Shown here one piece after another: positions 1 through 5,346 of a DNA stretch of 5,346 bases (within the stretch, counting starts at the first letter, position 1; each line of letters starts with the position of its first letter). The stretch lies in contig JAFVWG010000306.1 in assembly GCA_017501805.1 (NCBI GenBank), forward strand, positions 1 to 5,346, given 5' to 3'. The notes beneath the pieces were generated by a model. The model did not search any database. It was not told where the DNA came from and worked only from the letters and a program-made list of their open reading frames with translations. This stretch comes from Oscillospiraceae bacterium. GTDB taxonomy: Bacteria; Bacillota; Clostridia; Oscillospirales; Oscillospiraceae. The translations under genes and the position numbers were made by a program.

Positions 1-19
1 TAATCATAGTATCGCATCA

Positions 20-38
20 AAAGCCTTTGTGCAAGGCT
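20..38. repeat. Short hairpin, possibly a degenerate relic of the adjacent repeat
   Basis: AGCCTT (22-27) pairs with AAGGCT (33-38) around TGTGC. The order AAAGCCT, TGTG, AA, GGCTGG resembles a shortened version of the inverted copy at 238-261. It could be an eroded fourth copy or a chance hairpin. Nothing else is recognisable in positions 1-55. Confidence 0.35.
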
Positions 39-55
39 GGCTTTCGCAGCGCATA

Positions 56-115
56 AAAGGCTCCCTTGTGTAAAGGGAGCTCCGCCGAAGGCGGTGAGGG
101 ATTGTCCATCCAATC
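56..115 (+). repeat. Intergenic hairpin repeat, copy 1
   Basis: A 60-bp unit matching 136-195 at 59 of 60 positions (the difference is attgtC versus attgtT, at 106 and 186). It contains two hairpins: GCTCCCTT/AAGGGAGC around GTGTA (60-67 with 73-80), and CCGCC/GGCGG around GAA (82-86 with 90-94). A third hairpin, GCCGC/GCGGC around GAA (116-128), lies in the spacer before copy 2. It encodes nothing credible. I associate units of this look with dispersed intergenic repeats in Oscillospiraceae genomes, by recollection only. Confidence 0.9.
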
Positions 116-135
116 GCCGCGAAGCGGCAACAAAC

Positions 136-195
136 AAAGGCTCCCTTGTGTAAAGGGAGCTCCGCCGAAGGCGGTGAGGGATTGTCTATCCAATC
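136..195 (+). repeat. Intergenic hairpin repeat, copy 2 (direct)
   Basis: Second direct copy, starting exactly 80 bp after copy 1 and differing from it by one base. It carries the same two hairpins (140-147 with 153-160, and 162-166 with 170-174). The near identity implies recent duplication or ongoing conversion within the array. Confidence 0.9.
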
Positions 196-200
196 CCAGC

Positions 201-261
201 TCACATCAACCCCTCCGGCTTCGCTTCGCTCACCCACCTCCCCTTACACAGGGGAGGCTTT
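201..261 (-). repeat. Intergenic hairpin repeat, diverged copy in inverted orientation
   Basis: Read on the minus strand from 261, this begins AAAGCCTCCCCTGTGTAAGG and matches the first 24 bases of copy 1 at 21 positions. It contains the stem CCTCCCC/GGGGAGG (237-243 with 251-257). The following minus-strand segment (GTGGGTGAGCGAAGC...) corresponds in position to the GGTGAGGGATTG part of the other copies but has diverged. With copy 1 it gives the 56-261 block inverted ends, as in a small non-autonomous mobile repeat. I could not find a convincing target-site duplication. Confidence 0.8.
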
Positions 262-270
262 AGTGCGGAC

Positions 271-312
271 AAAAAAAGAACAGCGGAGTGTCCCGAGGGA
301 CACTCCGCTGTT
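271..312 (-). terminator. Rho-independent terminator of the minus-strand unit
   Basis: A perfect inverted repeat pairs 281-293 with 298-310 around a 4-base loop, and AA/TT flanks extend it by two pairs (279-312). Read on the minus strand, the stem is followed by C and then seven T (277-271), a classic intrinsic terminator. It sits 11 bases past the stop of the 40-codon ORF, and no other terminator lies between that ORF and the giant gene. It therefore most likely ends a transcript carrying both. On the plus strand the stem is followed only by TTTGCAT, so it is directional. Confidence 0.93.
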
Positions 313-322
313 TGCATAGTTG

Positions 323-445
323 TTAAGCCAGGGGAAGTTCGTTTTCATCACCGCCCGGGATGCCGGGGATGATGCTGCTGGTCGTCAGAATGGACTCCAA
401 CTGCGTGAAGAGCACCTGCTCAACTTCGGGCTTTTCGTATTTCAT
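323..445 (-). CDS. Small 40-residue peptide of unknown function, downstream partner of the giant gene
   Basis: A 40-codon ORF starting ATG AAA TAC GAA AAG CCC and ending CTT CCC CTG GCT TAA. The peptide opens MKYEKPEVEQVLF, has a Thr/Ser/Ile centre (LTTSSIIPGIPGG) and an acidic end (DENELPLA). It has no Cys, no signal peptide and no membrane segment. The start is well supported: AAGGAGA lies 8 bases before the ATG. It follows the giant gene by 48 bp on the same strand, and a strong terminator lies just after its stop, so the two are probably one transcript. From memory, openings of the form 'MKxYxKPEVxxV' recur in short hypothetical proteins of gut Firmicutes, sometimes with a 'TTS' motif in the middle; I could not verify this. 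Function is unknown. It could be a secreted or modified peptide precursor, or a small partner of the surface protein. The SD can be masked by a hairpin reaching back to the giant gene's stop codon. Confidence 0.8.
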   Translation of the reverse strand: MKYEKPEVEQVLFTQLESILTTSSIIPGIPGGDENELPLA

Positions 446-452
446 TTCCGTA

Positions 453-494
453 ATCTCCTTTCAAAAAGTGTAATGTGTTCTGATCAAAGGAGAT
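453..494 (-). promoter_or_regulatory. SD-masking stem-loop between the two genes (candidate translational coupler)
   Basis: In the minus-strand transcript, AUCUCCUUU (494 to 486) is perfectly complementary to AAAGGAGAU (461 to 453), giving a 9-bp stem with a 24-nt loop. The 3' arm contains the whole Shine-Dalgarno sequence of the 40-codon ORF. The 5' arm begins at the last base of the giant gene's UGA stop (496-494). A ribosome terminating there would cover the 5' arm and expose the SD. This geometry fits translational coupling, which I infer; only the complementarity is seen directly. A shorter 5-bp alternative (TGATC/GATCA, 481-485 with 492-496) competes with it. Confidence 0.6.
454..460 (-). 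promoter_or_regulatory. Ribosome binding site of the 40-codon ORF
   Basis: AAGGAGA on the minus strand, 8 bases before the ATG at 445, is a near-consensus Firmicutes Shine-Dalgarno sequence. It decides the start of the small ORF and is the main argument that this short frame is translated. It lies inside one arm of the 9-bp stem described for 453-494. Confidence 0.85.
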
Positions 495-3400
495 CAGGGG
501 TTGGAGTTGAAGTGCTGCTGCGTGTAATAGCAGTAGTTCAGCATCGCCTGTGCAACGTTGTGGACGGTGCTGTTGCTCTCATCCTCAAGGAGACGCTTCG
601 CATAGGCCGCAACACTGTCCGTAACCGTGACCGCATGACCAATGCCGTCGTCCAGAGTGATCTCGATCGCGGTGTCGAATTCCTTTGCATTGACACTGAC
701 CTTCACAGTCGTGAAGTTGTCGACATACTCGACCTGCTCTTCGGTCGCAGCAGCACCGTTGATCTTCACGTGCTCGGGATTGAACTCCGCACCGTAGAAG
801 TAGAGCTTCATGCTGATCTCGTCGGCGAGGACAGCGGACGTGCCGCGGTAGCCCCAAACGCCGGTCGTCGCAGAGCTGATGTCCAGCTCGGCGGGCTCGA
901 CCACACGACCTTCGGTGATATTGCTGATCTCGTAGTCGACGGGCACTTCCGTCAGTTCGAGGCCGGTTTCGTTGACATACGCCAGCGCGTCGTCGATAGC
1001 CTCATACTCATTGGCAAAATACTTATCCGCATACTTGCCGTAGATCAGCATAGCGGCCAGAGCGTCTTTCAGAGCATCGGTGTTGTCCCCCTCAGCAGCC
1101 TTGTTGGTAACATAGCCCTTGACGGAGATACCCTTGCTGAAGTCGATCGTGGTCGTGGTACCCTCGGTCTTGATGGCGTAGGCGTCGATGGTCTTGCCCA
1201 TATCCTTCGCCGCAAGCGTGGTCACGGTCCAGTCATTTTCAGCATTCTTCACAGGCGGCTTATCCTCGCCATCCTGCACGTAGCAGACAGCATCGGGAGC
1301 GTTTTTCGTGTAGAGGTTGACGGAGATCGTGTTCTCAAGGTTCAGGCTGTAGCTGTCGAAATACGTGCCCTTGGAGACCACAAAGCTGTGTCCATCGGTG
1401 TATTCGACCGCAGGAGCATGAGCAAAGAACTTGAGCTTGCCGTCCACGTTGCCGAGGGTGCCGGTCACGTTGATGGTGACATTCGTTCCGGTGCCGCCGT
1501 CAGCTTCGACAAGAGCCTCGCCGGTCAGCGCCTTGCCGTTCAGATCGAGCGTGAACTCGGAAGTGGCATTCGCACCGCCGATTGCAACGGTCTCAACAAC
1601 CGTCGTGTCCGCAAGGAGCGTTGCAGTTGCCGTGTAGCCGACTCTGCCGAGGTTCTCGGCGCGCTGCACAGCCTCGCCCGCAGTCTGGACATACATCGTG
1701 TAATCGTCGCCGCTGACCGTGACCTTTGCAGCAGCGTTTGCGGGGTCGCCCTTGACCCAGGCTGTATATTCCGTCTCGGTCGCCAGGTTTTCATAAATAG
1801 CCTCGCCGATGTAAGTGCCCTTTTCCTGGACAAACTTTGAAACATCAGGCATCGCGATGGAGTACTTCTCGGCCGCCTCAGTATAGTCCGTCGGCAGGAA
1901 GCTGCGGAGATTGAGGTCGCCCTTCACATTACCGGCAACAGAGCTGCCGAGGAATTTTACGCCGTCCTCTGCATTCACGCGGATATAGTCCGCTTCCGCT
2001 CCGCTGTTCTCGTGTCCCACAGCTTCATCAGTAGTGAATACAGAGTATCCGTCTCCTGCGCCAACCACAGTATTGCCGCGGAGGTTCACGACATGCTGAT
2101 AACCCTTGCTGTTTCTAAATGTATCAAGCTCTTCATTTGCAGCGGGGGTCGTCTCCGTATAGCGGATCACATTATTTCTGTCGTTAATGATCACAGAATC
2201 GATCAGGTTGATCTGTGACTGCGTTGCGCCAACGTGGAAGAGGCAGATGTTACCCACATTTAATGAGGTTCCGGTCTCTGACTTTGGCGCATATGCTACC
2301 TCGAGCAGCGTTACACCATCCAGAGTATACGCCGGACGATAAATCTCGTCTGCGGAGTTCAGTCGCGTGCTTGTAGTTCCGTTCTTGAAAACACCGTAGT
2401 TATTTACCGCGGCGGTGTTCTGGTAGATGATCGTACCGTTCTTGATGTTGACAGGCAGCGAATACTGCGCCCCAAAGAGAGGACGTCCCGTTCTGAACAC
2501 CAGAGTGTGACCGCCCAGATCGAGCCAGAAGCCCTTGAGGTCAAGACCGGCGTATCTTTCATTTTCACGGTCAGCGTTTCCATAAGAATACGAATGATTG
2601 TTTGCCTTCGTTTCGGCTCCGTTGGTTATATATCCCGCTGTGTCTCTGGTTATGTTATAAACTGTATAATTTGTAACGACCCTGACAACACCGCCCTGTT
2701 TCGTCCATCCGGCGGCATGCTTGTAGGCAGCGTTAAGTGCCGTGTTGCCGGTATAGGCGATCGTACCCTCATCGGGATGGGTCGTGATCGCCACAGCGCC
2801 GAGCTGCGCAAAGTCATCGTCGGTCTCAAGACCTTCGGTGTCGGTCGTCGGGCGCTTTTCCGTGGCGATATCGGTCTCGGTGACCACAACCGTCAGATCC
2901 TCGTCGGAGAAGAGTTTGCCGCAGTCTCCGCAGGACCAGTGCTCGATTTTGCCGCCTTCAAGGAAGGTGGCGGGAACCGCAGGAACATACGTGACCTTGG
3001 CTTCGTCGTGCGGGCAGGTCACGACGGGGAGCACAAGAGCTTCCCTCGTCGTTTCATTTTCCTCTGCATCCCAGTAAGTCCCGCAGTCGGAGCAGTAGTA
3101 GTGCGCCGCAAAACCGGTCTCGGTATAAGAAGCGGGGTCTACATCAACAAATCCCTTGGCTGCATGGTCGCAGGGGATCAGAGAGGCACACTCAACTGCA
3201 GCAAGATAGTCGGGTTTCACATCGTACTGCGTCGCCGCGTACGCACGCATATCGGCAACATCCGGAAGTGCGATGGACTCCGTGGAGGCTTTCAGCTTCG
3301 TCGTGAAGTTCAGCTCAGGACCGCCTTCATCGATTTCGACTGCCTTAGCAGCAACGAATTCAACATTGCCGTTCACCGTAATGTTAAGGTCGCACTCGGC

Positions 3401-5346
3401 CTGATAGCCGGAGGCAATGCTCCCTGCGTGGATCGCCGTGGTTGCGTCGGCGTCGGCAACGCCGATGCAGCTGTCCGTAATGGTCAGATTGTGCGCCAGT
3501 TCGGGTGCCGTCGCGGGTCCCGTGGTGGCATAGGTGTTCTTGGCGTAGTTGATCACACCGGCCTCGGAAGACGACGCAATAATGCTGGAGCGGATAATAT
3601 TGATCTCCGAAGCAAGGTCCTTAACTGCGATAACAGGACCGAAGTTGTATGCCTGCGTTAAATCAAGATTGTCGCCGCCATCGTGTACACGAATCAGCTT
3701 GGCGTCCTTGATCGTGATGCTGGGCGTGAAGATCTCTTCCGCTGTTCCGATTTGGGATTTGTTTCCCGAGGATGAGCCATAGCCGATGGTGATAAGACCA
3801 AAGTTAGTCCTCTGTGCGGAGCGGCAGAAGCGGTAGATGATCGTACCGTTCTTGATATTTACGGGGATCGATTCCAGTGCATAAATGGCAGCCGGATGGT
3901 CGCCGTTGATATTGGAGTCGGCTGAATTCTTGGCACGAACCGTAACAGTGTGATCGTTCAGGTCCAGCCAGAAGCCATTGACCGTAGTTTCGGCATCGGT
4001 GGTGTTCTCGGTATCCCAGGATTTGTAGTTGCTCTTTTTTGCGACCGAGCCGGTAATCGCGCCGCTGCCGTAGCTGCCGCCCGTCGGAATGATGACCGTA
4101 TCCCGCAGCAGCACGACGTTGCAGACGCCTTCGATCTCGCCTGCAGCCGTATAGGCAGCGGGCAGCGTCAGATAGACAACCGTATCGCCGCCTTCCTCGA
4201 CGACCTTCGCAACAGCGCCGAGTGCCGCCAGTTCCGCATCGGACTTTTCCAGCAGTTCGCCGGTCAGGGTCGTATCAAGCTGCGGAATAGCTCCAACCCA
4301 AGAATATTCATCAATCTCGGTTGTCGCTTCGGCATCGGAGAAGAACTTTCCGCAAGCTGCGCAGCTCCAGTAGGCACTGTCACCGTCAGCAAGGAATGTT
4401 GCGGGAACAGCTTCGTGTGCTTCGAGCTCATGGGGCAAAAGCGCGAGCAGCAGATTATCGCGCGTGGTTTCGATGCCGGCTTCCGTAAAGTAGGCACCGC
4501 ATCCATCACAGGTGTAATGTGCTGCCATACCGGCCTCAGAACAGGTCGAGGCAAACGCTTCAACAAAAGTCTTGGCGGTATGCGGACAACCGGCCAGCAC
4601 AGGGATCTCCAAAGCCCCACGCGTGGTCTTGGTTTCGCCGTCAGCAGCCCAGTAGGTGCCGCAAACGCAGTAGTAGTGCTCTTGCATACCGACCTCACCA
4701 TAGGTCGGCTCTGTTGCGTCAAAATGCTGTCTGGTAGCATGCGTGCAGTAGGTGAACGTAGCGTACGGCGCAGCATCCAGTCTTCCAAAGTAGTCAGCGT
4801 TGGTCGCCGTTTCAGTCGCAACGCTGATTTCCGCTCTCTTGGGCTTCTCATACGTAAATGTAGAGACAACCTCTTCGCCTTGCATCGGCGTTAAAACCGG
4901 GGCTTGGTGGAAATCCACAGTATAATCGGAGGTAAGCAGATCACTTCCAAGGAACAGAGAGCCAGGGTCAGCTGTGATGGTAAATTTGGGAGCCAATAAT
5001 GGACTAAAGCAGCTGTAGTTTCCGGTCTCCTTCAATCTTGTAACAGCATCATAATGAACAACAGGCTTGGTTGCATGAAGCGATCCAAGGACCGATGTTC
5101 CGTGCAGGTTGATCGTGTAGTTGCCGGTCTCTCCTTTTCCCACAAGGGTTGCGGCTTTTGTGCTATCGGTTTTGTAGGTTGATGGTCTCATATTTATGCT
5201 CGGGATAATGCAGATTGCAGATCCTGACTGCGTACCATCATCTGCATTGCCCGACTCGTTAAGGGAAGCATTTATAAATTTAGAGTCGTAAAGGTCAATG
5301 GACGCATTCCACGCCAAAGTGTTAAACAGCGGCATATCATTGCCGA
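494..5346 (-). CDS. Giant modular extracellular repeat protein (beta-helix-like and Cys/His modules), 5' end outside window
   Basis: This is the 3' part of a very large gene. I recognise the protein type but no named gene. Residues are numbered from the first in-window ATG (5335). That ATG is probably not the start: the frame stays open to the edge (GGC AAT GAT precede it), no ribosome binding site lies there, and the protein begins mid-domain. Layout: 1-165, tail of a beta-helix-like module; 197-343, three Cys/His mini-repeats; 366-702, full beta-helix-like module; 722-823, two more Cys/His mini-repeats; 839-1174, second full module; 1212-1325, short segment with TLDLNGK (1262-1268); about 1325-1442 and 1484-1613, two related C-terminal domains. 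Composition rich in Thr, Ala, Asn and Asp with few Lys suggests an exported surface or secreted protein of a gut Firmicute. No LPXTG motif, hydrophobic tail or SLH repeat is visible, so any anchor and signal peptide would lie upstream. No catalytic motif is recognisable; a binding or adhesin-like role is inference. It ends ...HFNSNP, 48 bp before a small co-oriented ORF, and probably shares its terminator. Confidence 0.93.
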   Translation of the reverse strand, partial: GNDMPLFNTLAWNASIDLYDSKFINASLNESGNADDGTQSGSAICIIPSINMRPSTYKTDSTKAATLVGKGETGNYTINLHGTSVLGSLHATKPVVHYDAVTRLKETGNYSCFSPLLAPKFTITADPGSLFLGSDLLTSDYTVDFHQAPVLTPMQGEEVVSTFTYEKPKRAEISVATETATNADYFGRLDAAPYATFTYCTHATRQHFDATEPTYGEVGMQEHYYCVCGTYWAADGETKTTRGALEIPVLAGCPHTAKTFVEAFASTCSEAGMAAHYTCDGCGAYFTEAGIETTRDNLLLALLPHELEAHEAVPATFLADGDSAYWSCAACGKFFSDAEATTEIDEYSWVGAIPQLDTTLTGELLEKSDAELAALGAVAKVVEEGGDTVVYLTLPAAYTAAGEIEGVCNVVLLRDTVIIPTGGSYGSGAITGSVAKKSNYKSWDTENTTDAETTVNGFWLDLNDHTVTVRAKNSADSNINGDHPAAIYALESIPVNIKNGTIIYRFCRSAQRTNFGLITIGYGSSSGNKSQIGTAEEIFTPSITIKDAKLIRVHDGGDNLDLTQAYNFGPVIAVKDLASEINIIRSSIIASSSEAGVINYAKNTYATTGPATAPELAHNLTITDSCIGVADADATTAIHAGSIASGYQAECDLNITVNGNVEFVAAKAVEIDEGGPELNFTTKLKASTESIALPDVADMRAYAATQYDVKPDYLAAVECASLIPCDHAAKGFVDVDPASYTETGFAAHYYCSDCGTYWDAEENETTREALVLPVVTCPHDEAKVTYVPAVPATFLEGGKIEHWSCGDCGKLFSDEDLTVVVTETDIATEKRPTTDTEGLETDDDFAQLGAVAITTHPDEGTIAYTGNTALNAAYKHAAGWTKQGGVVRVVTNYTVYNITRDTAGYITNGAETKANNHSYSYGNADRENERYAGLDLKGFWLDLGGHTLVFRTGRPLFGAQYSLPVNIKNGTIIYQNTAAVNNYGVFKNGTTSTRLNSADEIYRPAYTLDGVTLLEVAYAPKSETGTSLNVGNICLFHVGATQSQINLIDSVIINDRNNVIRYTETTPAANEELDTFRNSKGYQHVVNLRGNTVVGAGDGYSVFTTDEAVGHENSGAEADYIRVNAEDGVKFLGSSVAGNVKGDLNLRSFLPTDYTEAAEKYSIAMPDVSKFVQEKGTYIGEAIYENLATETEYTAWVKGDPANAAAKVTVSGDDYTMYVQTAGEAVQRAENLGRVGYTATATLLADTTVVETVAIGGANATSEFTLDLNGKALTGEALVEADGGTGTNVTINVTGTLGNVDGKLKFFAHAPAVEYTDGHSFVVSKGTYFDSYSLNLENTISVNLYTKNAPDAVCYVQDGEDKPPVKNAENDWTVTTLAAKDMGKTIDAYAIKTEGTTTTIDFSKGISVKGYVTNKAAEGDNTDALKDALAAMLIYGKYADKYFANEYEAIDDALAYVNETGLELTEVPVDYEISNITEGRVVEPAELDISSATTGVWGYRGTSAVLADEISMKLYFYGAEFNPEHVKINGAAATEEQVEYVDNFTTVKVSVNAKEFDTAIEITLDDGIGHAVTVTDSVAAYAKRLLEDESNSTVHNVAQAMLNYCYYTQQHFNSNP
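497..886 (-). other. C-terminal domain B of the giant protein
   Basis: Residues 1484-1613. It contains LADEISMKLYFYG, an Ig-like run of strands (VKVSVNAKEFDTAIEITLDDG), and a terminal helix with VAQAMLNYCYYTQQHF that parallels the end of domain A. The protein stops seven codons after the helix core with no sorting signal, so this end is free rather than cell-wall linked. One unpaired Cys (1602) sits where the related helix has Gly. Confidence 0.55.
1010..1363 (-). other. C-terminal domain A of the giant protein
   Basis: Residues about 1325-1442. It opens YSLNLENTISVNLYTKN, continues with beta-rich sequence, and closes with a helix containing AAMLIYGKYADKYF (near 1427-1440). This 'LxDxIxxN...' start plus 'LLNYGxxAQxYF'-type finish is a pattern I recall from C-terminal parts of large Firmicutes surface proteins; I cannot name a database family for it. 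Domain B has the same finish. Confidence 0.55.
1814..2821 (-). repeat. Beta-helix-like module, second full copy (residues about 839-1174)
   Basis: Landmarks in the order of the first copy: TDDDFAQLGAVA (838-849), GFWLDLGGHTLVF (935-947), PVNIKNGTIIY (961-971), QINLIDSVII (1041-1050) and IAMPDVSKF (near 1163). The spacing from the first copy is about 470 residues, so the duplicated unit is one Cys/His block plus one beta-helix-like module. Most of the sequence between landmarks has diverged, so the duplication is not recent. A partial third relative is at the N-terminal end (SIDLYDSKFIN, 12-22). Confidence 0.7.
2422..2446 (-). repeat. 25-bp exact DNA repeat, copy 1 (encodes IKNGTIIY)
   Basis: Identical over 25 bp to 3832-3856. 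Both copies encode the IKNGTIIY strand of the two full beta-helix-like modules, in the same frame. It is the longest exact internal DNA match I noticed and marks the module duplication at nucleotide level. Confidence 0.85.
2867..3172 (-). repeat. Cys/His mini-repeat block 2 in the giant protein (two units)
   Basis: Residues 722-823 hold two units. Unit 4 has C722-D-H724, HYYC748-x2-C751-G-T-Y-W and TTREAL. Unit 5 has C774-P-H776, VPATFL, HWSC802-x2-C805-G-K and FSD. Unit 4 is closest to units 1 and 2, and unit 5 to unit 3, so block 2 is a shorter version of block 1 with one middle unit fewer. It separates the two full beta-helix-like modules, as block 1 separates the first from the partial N-terminal one. 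Confidence 0.8.
3230..4240 (-). repeat. Beta-helix-like module, first full copy (residues about 366-702)
   Basis: This protein-level repeat begins SDAELAALGAVA, passes GFWLDLNDHTVTV (454-466), PVNIKNGTIIY (491-501) and EINIIRSSII (577-586), and ends IALPDVADM (near 691). These short alternating hydrophobic strands with Asn/Asp/Gly turns look like a right-handed parallel beta-helix, as in pectate-lyase-like surface proteins. Each landmark recurs 464-481 residues later in the second copy. No catalytic residues are recognised. Confidence 0.7.
3832..3856 (-). repeat. 25-bp exact DNA repeat, copy 2 (encodes IKNGTIIY)
   Basis: Partner of 2422-2446, 1,410 bp (470 codons) away and in the same reading frame. 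The flanking DNA is clearly diverged, so this segment is either under strong constraint or was homogenised by gene conversion. Confidence 0.85.
4307..4747 (-). repeat. Cys/His mini-repeat block 1 in the giant protein (three units)
   Basis: Residues 197-343 hold three units of about 50 residues. Unit 1 has C197-x-H199 and C223-x-C225-G. Unit 2 has C250-P-H252, C265 and C276-x2-C279-G. Unit 3 has P-H302 and C325-x2-C328-G-K-x-F. Units 1 and 2 share H-Y-x-C, an aromatic after CG-x, and TTRxxL before the next unit. Unit 3 is the capping type, with VPATFL, a W before SC, and FSD. The spacing suggests small zinc-ribbon-like folds outside the cell, and similar units are common in Firmicutes surface proteins (recollection). 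Metal binding is inferred. Unit 1 is odd in having CxC where the others have CxxC. Confidence 0.8.

Noticed and set aside
56..195. CRISPR-like array
   Set aside because: There are only two direct copies, the 60-bp unit is too long, the 20-bp spacer is too short, and the units are multi-hairpin intergenic repeats.
4..237. 77-codon minus-strand frame and a 65-codon plus-strand frame across the left end
   Set aside because: Both are translations of the hairpin repeats, so their internal 'repeats' come from the DNA array. No ribosome binding site precedes either.
51..266. Target-site duplication around the composite repeat
   Set aside because: The flanks (GCATA left, AGTGC right) do not match, and the only candidate TA pair is out of register by one base.
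320..1840. 506-codon open frame on the plus strand opposite the C-terminal part of the giant gene
   Set aside because: It runs antisense through a clearly modular protein, starts inside the small gene region without a ribosome binding site, and its Arg/Val/Asp-rich sequence shows no domain. Biased codon use in the real gene (few TTA, CTA, TCA) explains it.
2507..3661. 384-codon plus-strand open frame
   Set aside because: Antisense shadow of the second Cys/His block and parts of the two beta-helix-like modules. No SD, no recognisable domain.
3950..4894. 314-codon plus-strand open frame
   Set aside because: Antisense shadow over the first Cys/His block. No SD and a composition typical of an antisense reading.
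5333..5335. ATG as the true start of the giant gene
   Set aside because: The frame continues to the window edge, no SD precedes it, and the sequence begins within a beta-helix-like module without a signal peptide.

Overview
The window looks like part of a gut Firmicutes chromosome, most likely from the Oscillospiraceae/Ruminococcaceae (Faecalibacterium, Gemmiger, Subdoligranulum type). This rests on moderately GC-rich coding DNA, a very large secreted-type repeat protein with extracellular 'CPH...CxxCG' modules, and a hairpin-rich intergenic repeat of a kind I associate with those genomes. The assignment is by recollection and not by search.

All supported coding content is on the minus strand. 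Positions 494-5346 hold the 3' part of one giant gene. Its frame is open to the window edge, so the true start, any signal peptide and any N-terminal anchor lie outside. The visible 1,613+ residues are modular. In protein order they are: the tail of a beta-helix-like module, a block of three Cys/His mini-repeats, a full beta-helix-like module, a block of two Cys/His mini-repeats, a second full beta-helix-like module, a short beta-helix-like segment with a 'TLDLNGK' strand, and two C-terminal domains each ending in an 'A(M)LxYxxYxxxxF' helix. No LPXTG sorting signal, transmembrane tail or SLH domain is visible.

Forty-eight bases after that stop codon lies an easily missed 40-codon ORF (323-445, minus) with a strong Shine-Dalgarno (SD) sequence. 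It reads MKYEKPEVEQVLF... and ends ...ENELPLA. The spacer between the two genes can form a perfect 9-bp stem in the mRNA (453-461 with 486-494). This stem buries the SD of the small gene, and its other arm starts inside the stop codon of the giant gene. The layout suggests translational coupling. A strong rho-independent terminator (271-312, minus) closes the two-gene unit.

Positions 1-262 hold no credible gene. They carry a composite palindromic repeat: two near-identical 60-bp direct copies set 80 bp apart, and a diverged third copy in inverted orientation. Together they give the array inverted ends. The long plus-strand open frames opposite the giant gene look like shadows of its codon usage.
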